A stretch of 64,000 nt of DNA, from contig CAWCUF010000002.1 of NCBI GenBank assembly GCA_963798745.1, forward strand, positions 124,001 to 188,000, given 5' to 3'. The notes under the pieces are model-generated. The model was given only the letters and a program-made list of their open reading frames with translations. It was not told the DNA's origin and made no database searches. The position numbers and the translations under genes are program-made. Shown here in pieces: positions 17,416 to 27,562 of the stretch (within the stretch, counting starts at the first letter, position 1; each line of letters starts with the position of its first letter). The DNA is from Prado023 sp963798745. GTDB taxonomy: Bacteria; Actinomycetota; Actinomycetes; S36-B12; CAIYMF01.

Positions 17416-18528
17416 TCAGGATCCGCCATTCGGCGGAATCAGCACGAAGTTGCCGACGTGCCTCTTCGCCAGGAACTCCTGCTGTGCCTTCGCGATGTCC
17501 TTCAGCGGGAACACCTTGGCCACCAGCGGACGGATCTCATCGCGCTCGACATACGAGACAAGATCGGAGAACACTGGCTCGTCCCAGCCGGTGCAACCGA
17601 TCAGTGTGATGTCCTTCAGATACATGTCGCGCATATCCAGTTCGACGACCGGACCCGCGATGGCACCGGACGAGACATAGCGGCCGCCACGTTTCAGAAC
17701 CTTCAGCATCTGCGGGAAGCCAGGTCCTGCGACATTGTCCACGACGACATCGACGCTCTCCTCGCCTAGCGCTGCGACCAGATCGCAGCCGCGCTCGACG
17801 ACGATGTCCGCGCCCAGATCGCGAATCTGTTCGGTCTTGTCCCGACTCGTGATCGCCGTCACCCGCGCGCCCCGGCGCTTGGCAAGCTGAACGGTTGCCG
17901 ACCCGACACCCCCGGAAGCACCGGCAACAAGCACGAGGTCATCGGCGCCGACCCGGGCGCGGTGGAGCATGTTCTCCGAGGTCCCGTAGGCGCAGGGAAT
18001 TGTCGCCAACTCCACGTCCGTCCAGTCGCATCCGACCGGAAAGACTTCGCTCGCCGGCACCTTCACGAATTCGGCAAAGGCCCCATCAAAATCGGACGCC
18101 ATCCAGACGTTGTCCATCACCCCATATCCGTTTGGACGCATGCAGGCGCGCACCAGAACCCGCTTGCCCACAAGAGCCTGGGCCACGCCTTCGCCGGTGC
18201 GGACAACCCGGCCACAGCAATCGGTTCCCTGGATCAAGGGAAATGGGGTCGCCGCACTCCAGCCCCCGTCCGACTTCTGCTCAGCTTGGGCTTCCTGCTG
18301 CTCGGCCGATGCGCTTGTGTCAGTGGTGACACTGGAGGAATACCAACCCAGGCGCGTGTTGATCTCCGTGTTGTTGACTCCCGCTGCAAGCACCCGAAGC
18401 AGAACCTCGCCCGGCCCGGGTTCGGGAACCGGAACGGCACGATACTCAAGCTTGTCGTAGCCACCGTTGCCCGTCGTCACGACCGCCATCATCGTGTTAG
18501 CGCCGTCGCTTGCATCGTGATTGCGCAT
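17416..18528 (-). CDS. Zinc-type alcohol dehydrogenase-like / quinone oxidoreductase family protein
   Basis: A 370-residue medium-chain dehydrogenase/reductase from ATG 18528, preceded by GAAGGG. The GroES-like domain shows GEVLLRVLAAGVNNTEINTR and GTDCCGRVV. The Rossmann domain shows LVLVAGASGGVGSATVQLAK followed by VTAITSRDK. The GTDCCG sequence replaces the GHE zinc ligand of true alcohol dehydrogenases, pointing to an NAD(P)H-dependent reductase. The exact substrate is unknown. The gene is intact although flanked by decayed fragments. Confidence 0.8.
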   Translation of the reverse strand: MRNHDASDGANTMMAVVTTGNGGYDKLEYRAVPVPEPGPGEVLLRVLAAGVNNTEINTRLGWYSSSVTTDTSASAEQQEAQAEQKSDGGWSAATPFPLIQGTDCCGRVVRTGEGVAQALVGKRVLVRACMRPNGYGVMDNVWMASDFDGAFAEFVKVPASEVFPVGCDWTDVELATIPCAYGTSENMLHRARVGADDLVLVAGASGGVGSATVQLAKRRGARVTAITSRDKTEQIRDLGADIVVERGCDLVAALGEESVDVVVDNVAGPGFPQMLKVLKRGGRYVSSGAIAGPVVELDMRDMYLKDITLIGCTGWDEPVFSDLVSYVERDEIRPLVAKVFPLKDIAKAQQEFLAKRHVGNFVLIPPNGGS

Positions 18529-18719
18529 CAGAGCCCTTCGTCCGGATTGCCGGCGCACTCTACCCGGCAGCTGAGGGCTCCGGCTTGAGCGGTACGTCGA
18601 CACGGGCCGGGGGTCCCTACGGATGGGATGCGGCCACCGGTGACGCGTACTTCACCGGAGCCGAGGTCTTGTCCGGTCCGCGGGAACTCGGCAACAGCGG
18701 TTTGTGACGAGACAAAGTC

Positions 18720-18910
18720 AACATCTTGGCCGATGGCAGCACCATCTTGCTGTGGGGTCCGTGCGGCCCGTGGCGATCGCGACGCCGACGCTGGCTGTGG
18801 CGTAGAACTCGCTCCCGCCGCGCCAGGAACGGGCGGCGGAACGCCTCCACCAGGCGCGAGGCTGCCCAGAGCGCGTCCGTGGGATCGTCGAGGTCGCCAG
18901 AAAAGCACCT
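18720..18910 (-). pseudogene. GGDEF (diguanylate cyclase) C-terminal fragment
   Basis: DDPTDALWAASRLVEAFRRP followed in another frame by FYATASVGVAIATG matches the end of GGDEF domains. Neither the GGDEF motif nor the rest of the protein is present. It is a short relic. Confidence 0.4.
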
Positions 18911-19379
18911 GGCCGCGATACGGCTTCACCCCAAGGACTCACGCGAACGAGTGGGACCAGACAGAGTGGGTCCCCCGCTCCGGCCCGTTGATGTCGACTG
19001 GCTCAATGCCAGACTCGAGGACGTCGACGCGGGCGGGGCTCGGCGCCCGGGCGACCCCGACCAGGCCGAGGAAGATGATCATCCCGCGCAGCATCCAGCC
19101 GTGGTCGAGCCACGGGAGCGTCGGTGTCGACAGCGGCTCTCACCGGTGCTACAAACGAAGTGTGGATGGGGCCCCGGAGGTACCGGACCAGACGGGGACC
19201 GGTGCATCCTCGGCCTACATCGATCCAGGCACTGACTTCCTGCGCAACGAGGTGTCAGCCTCTGAACCCCGGCGGACCTGCCCCACATTGCCGCGAAGAC
19301 TCCATCTCGGGCCGACCATGGCGCGCAGCGGCGCCGTGGCGTTGGGCTGTATGTAGGGGTGCAGGCGCTTGCCCGGGTG
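18911..19379. other. Gene-free stretch
   Basis: About 470 bases between the GGDEF relic and the ABC permease gene. Open frames occur on both strands but none shows a protein-family pattern or a good ribosome binding site. Confidence 0.4.
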
Positions 19380-20186
19380 TCAGGAGCGTCGCTGTCTGGG
19401 GTACCAGCGGAACCAGACTCGGGCGATGGCGAAGCCGAACAGTGCCCAGCCGGTGAGGATGGCGATGTCTCGGACGTCGAGTCCGATGCCGCTGGCGCTG
19501 GTGGCGTAGAGGGATTGGTAGGCGTGGGCCAACGGTTCTAGGGGGAGGATCTGGACGATGGCCGAGATCTGGTCTGGGAGCATGTTCACGGGGAAGAACA
19601 CACCGGAAAGCATGGCCAGGGTGATGGCGACCCCGTTGGCCAAGCCGGCGGCACCGTTCACGGACCGCGTGACGGTAGATCCGGCGAAGCTCAGACACAC
19701 GAACGTGACCGTGCCCAGCAGCGTGAACACCACCAGCCCCACGAAGGCTTCGGGGCGCAGGATGATGTCGAAGATCAGCCTGGCCAGCAGCATGATGAGC
19801 GTCACCGCGACGGCGGACATGAGCAGCGTGGTGAGCACCTTCGCGCCGACGAAGGCACCGAGCGGGAGCGGTGTGCCGCGCAGGCGCTTGAGGATACCCT
19901 GCTCGCGCATGGTGACCAGTTCGGGCAGAAGGACCGCGAAGCCGCTGTAGAGCACCGCGTAGGCCATGAACCCGGCGGTGAAGTAGGTCTGCATGGTCGG
20001 GACTTCCGTCTCGCCGCGGATGGCGACGGGAAGGTCGCCGCCGAAGTCCTCGAGGCTGAACAGTGCTGACATGCCCAGGAACAGCAACACCGGCAGAAAG
20101 ACACCCAGCCCCAGCGTGAGTCCGGAGCGAGCAGACGCCTTGATCTGGTAGCGCGTCTGGCTGGCAAGGATCGATGGGGCGCTCAT
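19380..20186 (-). CDS. ABC-2 type exporter permease
   Basis: A 268-residue membrane protein of the ABC-2 family. An N-terminal helix (LTLGLGVFLPVLLFLGMSAL) is followed by a large loop and five further helices, with the conserved LKRLRGTPLP after helix 2 and the late LSGVFFPVNMLP turn. It starts at ATG 20186, overlapping the end of the ATPase gene by four bases, so the two subunits are co-translated. It probably exports a drug or a lipid-like substrate; the sequence does not say which. Confidence 0.85.
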   Translation of the reverse strand: MSAPSILASQTRYQIKASARSGLTLGLGVFLPVLLFLGMSALFSLEDFGGDLPVAIRGETEVPTMQTYFTAGFMAYAVLYSGFAVLLPELVTMREQGILKRLRGTPLPLGAFVGAKVLTTLLMSAVAVTLIMLLARLIFDIILRPEAFVGLVVFTLLGTVTFVCLSFAGSTVTRSVNGAAGLANGVAITLAMLSGVFFPVNMLPDQISAIVQILPLEPLAHAYQSLYATSASGIGLDVRDIAILTGWALFGFAIARVWFRWYPRQRRS

Positions 20187-21124
20187 CGGCTGGTCCCCTC
20201 GTCGGTGTCGGGTTGGGAGTCGTCTTGCGCGCCGACGCTGAGGAACACGTCCTCCAAAGAGGCCCTGCTCACCTCGATCTCTGCCAGATCGACCGTCGCC
20301 TCGTCGGCCCAGGTCGTGAGCTGGTAGAGCTCACGTTGCGGGTCCGGGGTGAGCAGAACAGCCCGTCCCCCGTCGATGGAGTAGTCGCCACGCGTTGCTG
20401 CCCGGACTGTCTCCACGTCCATCTCTGGCGGCAGCCGGAACGAGATGGTCGTTCCCTCCCCGTGGGCTCGCACAAGTTCGTCGTAGGTGCCGGTAGCTAC
20501 CACATGGCCCTGTTTGAGGATCAGTAGCCGATCCGCCAGTGCCTCGGCCTCGTCCATGTAGTGGGTCGTCAGCACAATGGTGACCCCCAGATCGCGGAGG
20601 TCGTCGATCATCTGCCAAGCCTCACGACGAGACGCTGGGTCGAACCCCGTGGTCGGCTCGTCGAGGAACAACAGTTCAGGATTGCCGACAAGCCCCAACG
20701 CGACGTCGACCCGGCGCCGCTCGCCACCGGAGAGCCCAGCAACTCGCGCCGATCCCATCCGTGACATCCCGACGAGATCCAATACCCCCGACACCGAACG
20801 AGGATCGGCGTACAGGTCGGCGAACATCGAGATCGTCTCCCCAACCGTCAAGGTCGGCAGCAACTCCGTCTCCTGCAGCACCACTCCGACGCGCTCGCGC
20901 CACTGTCGCGACGGATGCGCCGGGTCCTCACCGAGGACCGACACCTGGCCAGCATCCCGGGACATATAGCCCTCCAGAATCTCCATCGAGACCGTCTTGC
21001 CCGCGCCGTTGTGCCCGAGAAACCCGAAGCACTCACCCGCCGAGACCTCGAATCCGATCCCAGACACCACCTCGCGCTCGCCGAACGACTTGCGCAACCC
21101 CTCCACAACAATCGACTTCGACAT
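20183..21124 (-). CDS. ABC transporter ATP-binding protein
   Basis: A 313-residue ABC ATPase starting at ATG 21124, with GGAAGGA upstream. Walker A is GHNGAGKT (about residue 36), the signature is LSGGERRRVDV, Walker B is LLFLDEPTTG, and the H-loop region is LTTHYMDEAE. The C-terminal about 90 residues (DVETVRAATRGD, IEVSRASLEDVFLSVG) match the tail of the drug-exporter (DrrA-like) subfamily. It forms an exporter with the permease encoded just downstream. Confidence 0.88.
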   Translation of the reverse strand: MSKSIVVEGLRKSFGEREVVSGIGFEVSAGECFGFLGHNGAGKTVSMEILEGYMSRDAGQVSVLGEDPAHPSRQWRERVGVVLQETELLPTLTVGETISMFADLYADPRSVSGVLDLVGMSRMGSARVAGLSGGERRRVDVALGLVGNPELLFLDEPTTGFDPASRREAWQMIDDLRDLGVTIVLTTHYMDEAEALADRLLILKQGHVVATGTYDELVRAHGEGTTISFRLPPEMDVETVRAATRGDYSIDGGRAVLLTPDPQRELYQLTTWADEATVDLAEIEVSRASLEDVFLSVGAQDDSQPDTDEGTSR

Positions 21125-21593
21125 CCCCCGAGTTCCTTCCTCCGGGTCAACACGCCCCAACAGCGCGTTCCTAGTCTGGTTGACCCAGCCCCACCAACAC
21201 CCGTCGCCCCCCGGAGCCGTTCAGGATGGTGCTCGTGGCGGCGCATGTGAGATTGTCAGAACTCGTGGACACGGCGGGGGAGCTGCGATCGTTCTGGAAT
21301 CGAGTTCGGGGACGCCGGCGGGCGGGGCGTTTCGTGCGTGGCGGGTTCTGGGGGTTCTGCAACGCCGGAAACGGTCCATCCTGGACGGCCGTAGGGAATC
21401 GTAGTAGGCGGGTGAAGATGATCAACTGGTGCGACCGCAGCGTCGGGCACCCGAAGTGGGTCGGGGGTGATCGGGTCGAGATGACGGCGCCGGGCCGGCT
21501 CGCGTACCTCGACTGATCGACCGGGTCGGAAGCCTCCACCGGCTGCGCTGAGCCTGCGTTCCAGCCCGGCGACGGTGGGTTCGCCGAGCGCTG
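21125..21593. other. Gene-free stretch
   Basis: About 470 bases upstream of the ABC operon. A plus-strand open frame ends in DRVEMTAPGRLAYLD but lacks any recognisable domain or ribosome binding site. The ABC operon promoter is presumably here. Confidence 0.4.
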
Positions 21594-22043
21594 CTACTCC
21601 CCGCCCAGGTCACGCTCGTAGGCGTCGAGCAACACCTCTGTGGTCCGCTCATGGAACCGGCGGGTGCGGGCGAGGAGCCCGCGGACAGCCGCAGTGATGG
21701 TCTCCACAGCGCTGGCGTCTCCGGCGTCGGTGCCCACCTGCAGACGCACGGTTTCGATCAGGCGGGCCAGCCTGTCACGGTCGTCGGACAGGCGCACCCA
21801 GCGAGCCATCAGGTGCGGGGCATCGTCGCGGATCTGCTCGGTGAACCCCTCGAGGTCTGGGACGTCGCCCTGCTCGGTGCGCACGGCGTCAGCGAGGTCA
21901 TCGAGCTGCCGCGCGATCTCGACCCACCACCAAGCCATCCCCCGCGGCCCTTCGAGAAGCTGGGAGAGCCGAGCCTGAACGCCGGAGAACGCGATGACCC
22001 GCAGCATCGTGCCGTCGTGATTCGCGGTGGTAATCGCCGTCAT
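21594..22043 (-). CDS. Helical hypothetical protein
   Basis: A 149-residue, mainly alpha-helical acidic protein with a good ribosome binding site (GAAGGAG) before ATG 22043. Segments such as WWWVEIARQLDDLADAVRTE and RGLLARTRRFHERTTEVLLD suggest a four-helix bundle. No metal-binding pattern is complete and no family is recognised. The gene stands alone. Confidence 0.6.
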   Translation of the reverse strand: MTAITTANHDGTMLRVIAFSGVQARLSQLLEGPRGMAWWWVEIARQLDDLADAVRTEQGDVPDLEGFTEQIRDDAPHLMARWVRLSDDRDRLARLIETVRLQVGTDAGDASAVETITAAVRGLLARTRRFHERTTEVLLDAYERDLGGE

Positions 22044-22489
22044 GGGAACTCCTTCGGACTAGAAATTCAGAGTGCGCCCGGGCCCGCCATCTGTCCATAG
22101 CCGATAGCCACCCACTTCTGTCCCAATTCCGTCACGCGGCCAGGGGCCAGGCAGCGACCGCTGTGGTCGTCTGCTGGGCTACGGCCGCGTCATGGAACTC
22201 GGCGAGGGGCTCGTGTGGGGGCAATCCCCGCAGTCCCTGGGTCGCCTTCGGCGCAGGTGAGGGCGACGCCCCCCCGGACCGGCGCTGCTGCCCAGGTAAG
22301 CGCGTGGTCCAGGTGGGGCGGGTCGAGCATGGCCCGCCCCATTTCCGCCGACCGCCGGCAGAAGCTCGGTGAGCAGGGCCCTGGTAGAGCGTCGCGCCTA
22401 CAGCTGCGGGTATAGGTGCCGGAGTTTGCTGCGGGCGTCGGTGATGGTCCGCCCGCCGGCGAGTTCGGCGTTGAGCCGTCGAGGTCATC
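22044..22489. other. Gene-free stretch
   Basis: About 450 bases with no supportable gene, leading into transposase relics. Confidence 0.4.
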
Positions 22490-22680
22490 GAGGCGCCGGT
22501 CCAGGCATTGCCGGGTCAGGTGGGACAGCTCGCTCTGGGCGATGTTGAGCCAGGAACGGTGCTCCGGGGAGGGCGTTCACGGCGTAGGCGCGCAGGCGTC
22601 GGTACAGACGTCGGAGATGCGGCGCTTGAGGCAGCGCATGGCTTCGGCCTTGGTGTTGGCGCGTCAGCGCCCGTGGCGGG
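22490..22680 (-). pseudogene. Transposase relics (IS630-like, with an IS110-like piece)
   Basis: EHRSWLNIAQSELSHLTRQC followed by LDRRLDDL is very close to the conserved C-terminal block of IS630-family transposases. Immediately before it, in other frames, KAEAMRCLKRRISDV resembles an IS110-family C-terminus. Both are short, frameshifted and without ends, which points to old insertions eroded in place. Confidence 0.45.
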
Positions 22681-23025
22681 GTGGGGGGCGGGCGAGGACG
22701 AGCGCCGAAAGCAGGATGAGCCATCGGTGTGTGTGCTACTGGTCGCCTGGAGGATCATCGAACGCAGGGCCGGGCCAGCCCGCTGGTGGTTGGGAACCGG
22801 TGGTCGGGAGTCGCAGCCTGGTCAAGGCCGGCATCGATCCCTGGGCAGCCTGGGCACGGCCGACCCGGCCTCTGCGCCGCAGCGGATCGACCTCCCGGGT
22901 CCGTAGGGCGTCGAGCATCGCGGCGGGATCCGTGGAAGGGTGGGCTGCGTGCCGCAGGGCCAATCCCCGGTATCTGTCCATAAGCGCCCGGTACTGGCCG
23001 GGTGCATCCCCGAAAGGAACACCCC
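22681..23025. other. Gene-free stretch
   Basis: About 340 bases without a recognisable gene; it ends with GAAAGGA, the ribosome binding site of the next gene. Confidence 0.4.
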
Positions 23026-23340
23026 ATGTCCGAGAACCCGTTGCTCGACACCATCGTCGGGATCAACGCCGTCTCCCTAGCGAACCTGGACAACAGCCTG
23101 GAAGCCGTTCTGCTTGTCCGGCTCGCGGCACTTGTCGCTGTGGACGCCCCGCCCGCCTCGTACCTGGCCACCCTGCGGGCAGCCGAGGGCACCCTGCTCG
23201 AGCTCGAGGACGCCCGCAGCGTCCTGATCGCCGTTGCCCCGATCGTGGGCACCCCGAAGGTCATCGCGGCCGCGCGCAACCTCGCTGATGCGATCGGCTT
23301 CGAGATCGCGATCGAGGACGCCTTGGCCGACGAATCCTGA
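23026..23340 (+). CDS. Carboxymuconolactone-decarboxylase-like (AhpD fold) protein
   Basis: A 104-residue, nearly all-helical protein from ATG 23026 with GAAAGGA upstream. VRLAALVAVDAPPASYLATL and VAPIVGTPKVIAAARNLADA fit the helical core of the carboxymuconolactone decarboxylase/AhpD family as found in actinobacteria. The CxxC motif of peroxidase-type members is absent, so a redox function is unlikely. A hairpin terminator follows directly. Confidence 0.65.
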   Translation: MSENPLLDTIVGINAVSLANLDNSLEAVLLVRLAALVAVDAPPASYLATLRAAEGTLLELEDARSVLIAVAPIVGTPKVIAAARNLADAIGFEIAIEDALADES

Positions 23341-23354
23341 GCCCCAGCCCCACC

Positions 23355-23384
23355 TTCGCCCCTGGCCGACAGGCCGGGGGCGAA
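23355..23384 (+). terminator. Hairpin terminator after the AhpD-like gene
   Basis: TTCGCCCCTGGCC and GGCCGGGGGCGAA form a 13-bp stem with one mismatch and a GACA loop, starting 15 bases after the stop codon. No U-tract follows, as is common in GC-rich actinobacteria. Confidence 0.65.
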
Positions 23385-23800
23385 CGTGCGTCCGGGACCC
23401 GCCCCCAGCACACAGGAGCGCACGTGGAATCCGCCCCTGGTTCGACATCCAGCCGACACGGACGTGGCCCTGACTCGGGGCCCGCCATCGTTTCGACTAT
23501 CCCGACCACATGGCCCGGTGATCGGCTCGGTTGGCACGTTCTCACGGGCTCGAGACGAGTCCCGCGTCTCCCCACCCCCCTCCCGCTCACGCGGATGGTG
23601 TGGACATCTGGAAGGCGCGGGATCACCCGCGAACGGCTAAAGTGCCAGGCCAACCTCCCACCTAGACTGACGACTACCCGGCGGACGCGGCAAATCGGAG
23701 TGCCGAGCCGTCCTGTGCGAAGGGATCTGACATGGTTGGTCGCGATCGGCGCGGGCAGCACCGAGAGGAACGCGCCACATTCGGACGCGGCGGGGACGCC
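23385..23800. other. Gene-free stretch
   Basis: About 415 bases with no supportable gene. It must hold the promoter of the LURP-one-like gene. Confidence 0.4.
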
Positions 23801-24280
23801 GTGCGCTACCAGATGCGAGAGAAGCTGATGAGCATCGGCGACGACTCGTGGATCGAGGACGCGGCCGGGCGGAAGGCATTCAAGGTCAACGGCAAGGCCT
23901 TGCGGCTGCGAAGCACACTGATCCTCGAAGATGCCAACGGGCGAGAGCTGTTCAAGATCCAGGACCGCCCCGTGCGGATCAAGGACTCCATGGACATCGA
24001 AGACGCCGGAGCCGGAACGTCGGCAACCGTGAAGAAGGCCCTGGTCGCGCCGCTGCGCGACCGGCTGTCGGTGGCGGTGGCCGGTGCTCCCGACATGGAC
24101 GTCAAGGGCAACCTGCTCGACCACGAGTATGAGATCAGCCAGGGCGGCAGCAAGGTGGCGGAGGTGTCCAAGAAGTGGTTCCGCGTACGCGACACGTATG
24201 GAGTGGAGGTCACGCCGGGGCAGAACGACGCCCTGATCCTGGCCATCACAGTGTGCGTCGACCAGATGGCCGCCGGCTGA
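23801..24280 (+). CDS. LURP-one-related (Tubby-like fold) protein
   Basis: A 159-residue protein from GTG 23801 (VRYQMREKLMSIGDDSWIED) built of repeated beta-strand pairs: FKVNGKALRLRSTLILED, ELFKIQDRPVRIKDSMDI and YEISQGGSKVAEVSKKWF. This is the pattern of the LURP-one/DUF567 family, which has a 12-stranded Tubby-like barrel. Bacterial members are suggested to bind membrane phospholipid, but their role is not established. Upstream in-frame starts exist, yet homologues begin with this RYxMREK motif. Confidence 0.8.
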   Translation: MRYQMREKLMSIGDDSWIEDAAGRKAFKVNGKALRLRSTLILEDANGRELFKIQDRPVRIKDSMDIEDAGAGTSATVKKALVAPLRDRLSVAVAGAPDMDVKGNLLDHEYEISQGGSKVAEVSKKWFRVRDTYGVEVTPGQNDALILAITVCVDQMAAG

Positions 24281-24424
24281 TCGGCTGACAACCGGCGTTC
24301 GTTGGACTCCGACTACCGGCGGGCGTTTCGCCATCCATTCATCTGACCGGACTATCGTGCTTGGAGTCTCGCGCCAGGGGCGGTCGGCGAGTGGACGGTC
24401 CAGGCTCGGCGGGTGGCCCCGTCG

Positions 24425-24660
24425 GGTCGGTGACCAGAGCGGCGACCCGGTGCACGCCGGGGAGCAGCGTGCCCGGGTCCTCGCCCAAGGCCTTGGCGGC
24501 GCGCTGATGTTGTGGCTCGTGGGTGGAGCCGAGGGTCTCGATGCCGCGGTACCCGTTCCAGCCGTCGGTGATCAGGTGCGCGCCCGGTTCGACGTGGGTG
24601 GCGATGAAGGCGTGCAGGGGCGGCGCCTTGCGGCGGGCCCACCGGCGCGTCCGTATGTCC
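24425..24660 (-). pseudogene. IS1595-family (ISXO2-like) transposase fragment
   Basis: APPLHAFIATHVEPGAHLIT followed by DGWNGYRGIETLG and GTLLPGVHRVAALV are the conserved central block of ISXO2-like transposases. The N-terminal zinc finger and the C-terminal part are missing and the flanks are scrambled. No terminal repeats are found. Confidence 0.65.
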
Positions 24661-24850
24661 CGTGACGGGGACCGGCCGGCGATTGCGCCCCGATCCCGTC
24701 CTTGAGTGGGTTCGCTGTCCGGGTGATCCTTGGCATGCCCGGGAAGGCATGATGTAGCCCGGCGAGGTCGGCAAGCACAAAGCCAGCAGTCCTGCCGGCC
24801 GCCGGCGTTGGGTGGTTGGTGGACGGCGGTGATGGGGGGAGGAGGAGGGC

Positions 24851-25846
24851 ATGCACAGGCCGAGCGTGGAGCCCGCTGACGTGGAGCGAATGGCGAACAA
24901 GACCCTCTTGTCCTACGGCCCGAACTCGCGGTCCAAGTACTCGCAGTTCTGGGTGCTTCTGGCACTGGCCGGGGTCATCGCGACTGCTGGTGTGGTCTCC
25001 GACTCAACGGCCACCGTCATCGGGGCCATGATCGTCGCCCCCCTGATGACACCGATCCTGGGCACTGCCTTCGCGCTGGTCCTCGCCGGCCGGCATCGCA
25101 TGGCTCGGTCTCTGCTCGTGGTCCTCGGGGGAGCCCTGCTGGTGATCGCGATCGGGTACGGCGCCGGGCTGCTCGACCCGCTCAATGCCGCCACCCAGGG
25201 CAACTCTCAGGTCTCAAGTCGAGTCGACCCCAAGCTGATCGACCTGATCGCAGCACTCGCCACCGGCCTCGTGGGCGCCTTCGCGCTCGTCCGCGCGGAC
25301 ATCTCCGACACCCTGCCCGGTGTCGCGATCGCCATCTCGCTGGTCCCACCGTTGGCCGTCATCGGGCTGACCTTCGAGGAGGGGCTCCACGACGAGGCCC
25401 TGGGGGCGGCGCTGCTGTTCCTCACGAACGTCGCTGCCATCATCTTCACTGCCACGATGGTCCTTCTGCTGTACAAGGTGCGGGACGTGGCCAAGGAGAT
25501 GGGCGTTCCCGTTGGGCGCCTGTCCGGCGTGACGCTCGCGGCGGTGGTCGGAGTCGTGACCCTGATCGCGATCCCGCTGAGCTACCAGACCCAGCAGCTC
25601 TTCCAGGAGAACCTCCTCATGTTCCGGGTCGGACCCATCGCCCAGGACTGGGCTCAGTCGAACGACTGGCAGATCGCGGACCTGAAAGTCAACGGGAACC
25701 TGCTCACCGTGACCGCACTCGGAGCTCCGCCCGAGATCTCCGCCACGCAACTGCGAGAGTCCCTCGACGACGCCGGCTACCAGGACGTGAACCTCACGGT
25801 GGACCTCGTCGTGGGTGGGACCCAGTCCCTGCCGGGCACCGGCTGA
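24851..25846 (+). CDS. DUF389 family membrane protein
   Basis: A 331-residue protein with a very strong ribosome binding site (GGGGGAGGAGGAGG) before ATG 24851. The DUF389 core is recognisable: VVSDSTATVIGAMIVAPLMT, then LPGVAIAISLVPPLAVIGLT and FLTNVAAIIFTATMVLLLYK. There are about six membrane helices. A soluble C-terminal domain of about 90 residues (ADLKVNGNLLTVTALG) follows. DUF389 proteins are widespread and their activity is unknown. The gene is intact between an IS relic and the broken ATPase gene. Confidence 0.85.
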   Translation: MHRPSVEPADVERMANKTLLSYGPNSRSKYSQFWVLLALAGVIATAGVVSDSTATVIGAMIVAPLMTPILGTAFALVLAGRHRMARSLLVVLGGALLVIAIGYGAGLLDPLNAATQGNSQVSSRVDPKLIDLIAALATGLVGAFALVRADISDTLPGVAIAISLVPPLAVIGLTFEEGLHDEALGAALLFLTNVAAIIFTATMVLLLYKVRDVAKEMGVPVGRLSGVTLAAVVGVVTLIAIPLSYQTQQLFQENLLMFRVGPIAQDWAQSNDWQIADLKVNGNLLTVTALGAPPEISATQLRESLDDAGYQDVNLTVDLVVGGTQSLPGTG

Positions 25847-26276
25847 ACGCCGCCGACCTGCCTGGGGGTGGGCGTGCCCCCGGGGACGAGCAACCCGGGG
25901 CGCCACGGCGGAGCCGCCCGCTGCCCGCCCGGTGCCCCCTGCCGGCTCACCGCTCAACCCCGGCCCACCACGATCTGAACCCGCAGGATCACGAGCTCCG
26001 CCGGCCGGAGCGGCCCAAGCCGACCACGGCCGAGGATCCCCCGTCGCCCGAGGATGTTTCCGGACCACTTCTTCCTCAGCGTGTCTTCGACGTCCGGAAA
26101 CAGTGGTTCTGGACGTTGTGCGGCCGTGCGATGCCATGGGGTGGGGTGGAGTTCGTCGAGGAGGGTCGTGGCGTGGGTGGTATCGGTGGGGTCCGAGCCG
26201 CGGGGTGGGTCGGGCGGCGATCGCCGGGGTGCGGGGGAGGGCTCTGGCGTAATTGGGCGTGGTATAGCGGGGTCTT
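25847..26276. other. Gene-free stretch
   Basis: About 430 bases. A possible weak hairpin (GGGGG at 25864-25868 with CCCCC near 25877) follows the DUF389 gene. The rest holds no supportable gene. Confidence 0.4.
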
Positions 26277-26707
26277 GTGAAATGCGGCAAGTGGGTGCCC
26301 GATGTGGTCGTGGATCGTGTGCGGAACCCGTACACCCCGAACGCGGGGGTGCGGCCCTCGGAGTTGGCCGGTCGGCAGAAGTACTTGGCGGACTTCGACA
26401 CGCTCCTTCAGCGGGTCCAGTTGGGGTACGCCGACAAGGGGGTGATCGTCACCGGGCTGCGGGGGGTGGGCAAGACGGTGCTGCTCAACGCGTTCGAGGA
26501 CTTGGCGGTGGCCCGGGACTTGGTCGTGGTCAAGCATGAGGCGTCCAAACAGGCCAACGGGTTCGCCCGGAAGTTCCCGTCGCTGGCCCGCCGCGCCCTG
26601 CTGGAGTTGTCCCCGGCGGACCGGTGGAAGACCCGGGCCCGACGCGCGGCCGGGTGTTGCGGGGGTTCAAGGCGCAGTTCGACCCGGACGGGCGCTGGAC
26701 GGTGACC

Positions 26708-26715
26708 TTCGACGG
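26708..26715. repeat. Left target-site duplication of the outer IS256 element
   Basis: TTCGACGG, identical to 29644-29651 on the other side of the element. Confidence 0.85.
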
Positions 26716-27554
26716 GAGGGTGTCAGATTGTCTGTGTAACGGAGATCCGGTCGACCACTTGAAGGAGATTGACTGTGACCGTGACCAAGGACATGGAGAC
26801 CAGCGGGGAGCCTGAGGCTCGCCGGTTGCGCCGGGAGCTGTTCGGTGACGAGGTGTTGGATCGGTTGATGGCCGCCACGGACGAGCGTGGTGTCGCGTTG
26901 ACCGGTGAGGGCGGGTTCCTGCCCGAGATGATCAAGGCCGTCCTGGAGCGGGGGATGGACGCGGAGCTGACCGGTCACCTGGGCTACGAACGGGGCGATC
27001 CGGGGGGACGGGGGTCGGGGAACTCCCGCAACGGCAGCACGGCCAAGACGGTGGCCACCGAGGTCGGGGACCTGCGCCTGGATCAACCGCGGGACCGCAA
27101 CTCCAGCTTCGCCTCGACGTTGGTGCCCAAGGGGGCCCGGCGCCTGGGCGGGTTGGAGGACATGATCATCAGCCTGTACGCCGGCGGGATGACGATCCGC
27201 GACATCGAGCATCATCTGGCCGCCACGCTGGGCACCGAGATGTCCCACGAGACGATCAGCAAGGTCACCGACGCCGTCCTCGAGGAGGTCACCGCCTGGC
27301 AGACCCGCCCGCTCGAGGCGTTCTACCCGGTGCTCTATCTGGACGCCCTGGTGGTCAAGATCCGCGACGGCGCGCATGTGACCAACCGGGCCGCGCACAT
27401 CGCCGTCGGGGTCGATATGGACGGTGTCAAGCACGTCCTGGGCATCTGGGTGCAGGCATCCGAGGGGGCGAAGTTTTGGGCCGGGGTCTGCGCCCAGCTC
27501 GCGAACAGGGGCGTCAAGGATGTCTTGATCGTGTGCTGCGATGGGCTGACGGGG

Positions 27555-27562
27555 TTCCCCGA
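27555..27562. repeat. Left target-site duplication of the inner IS256 element
   Basis: TTCCCCGA, identical to 29023-29030; it lies inside the transposase gene of the outer copy. Confidence 0.88.
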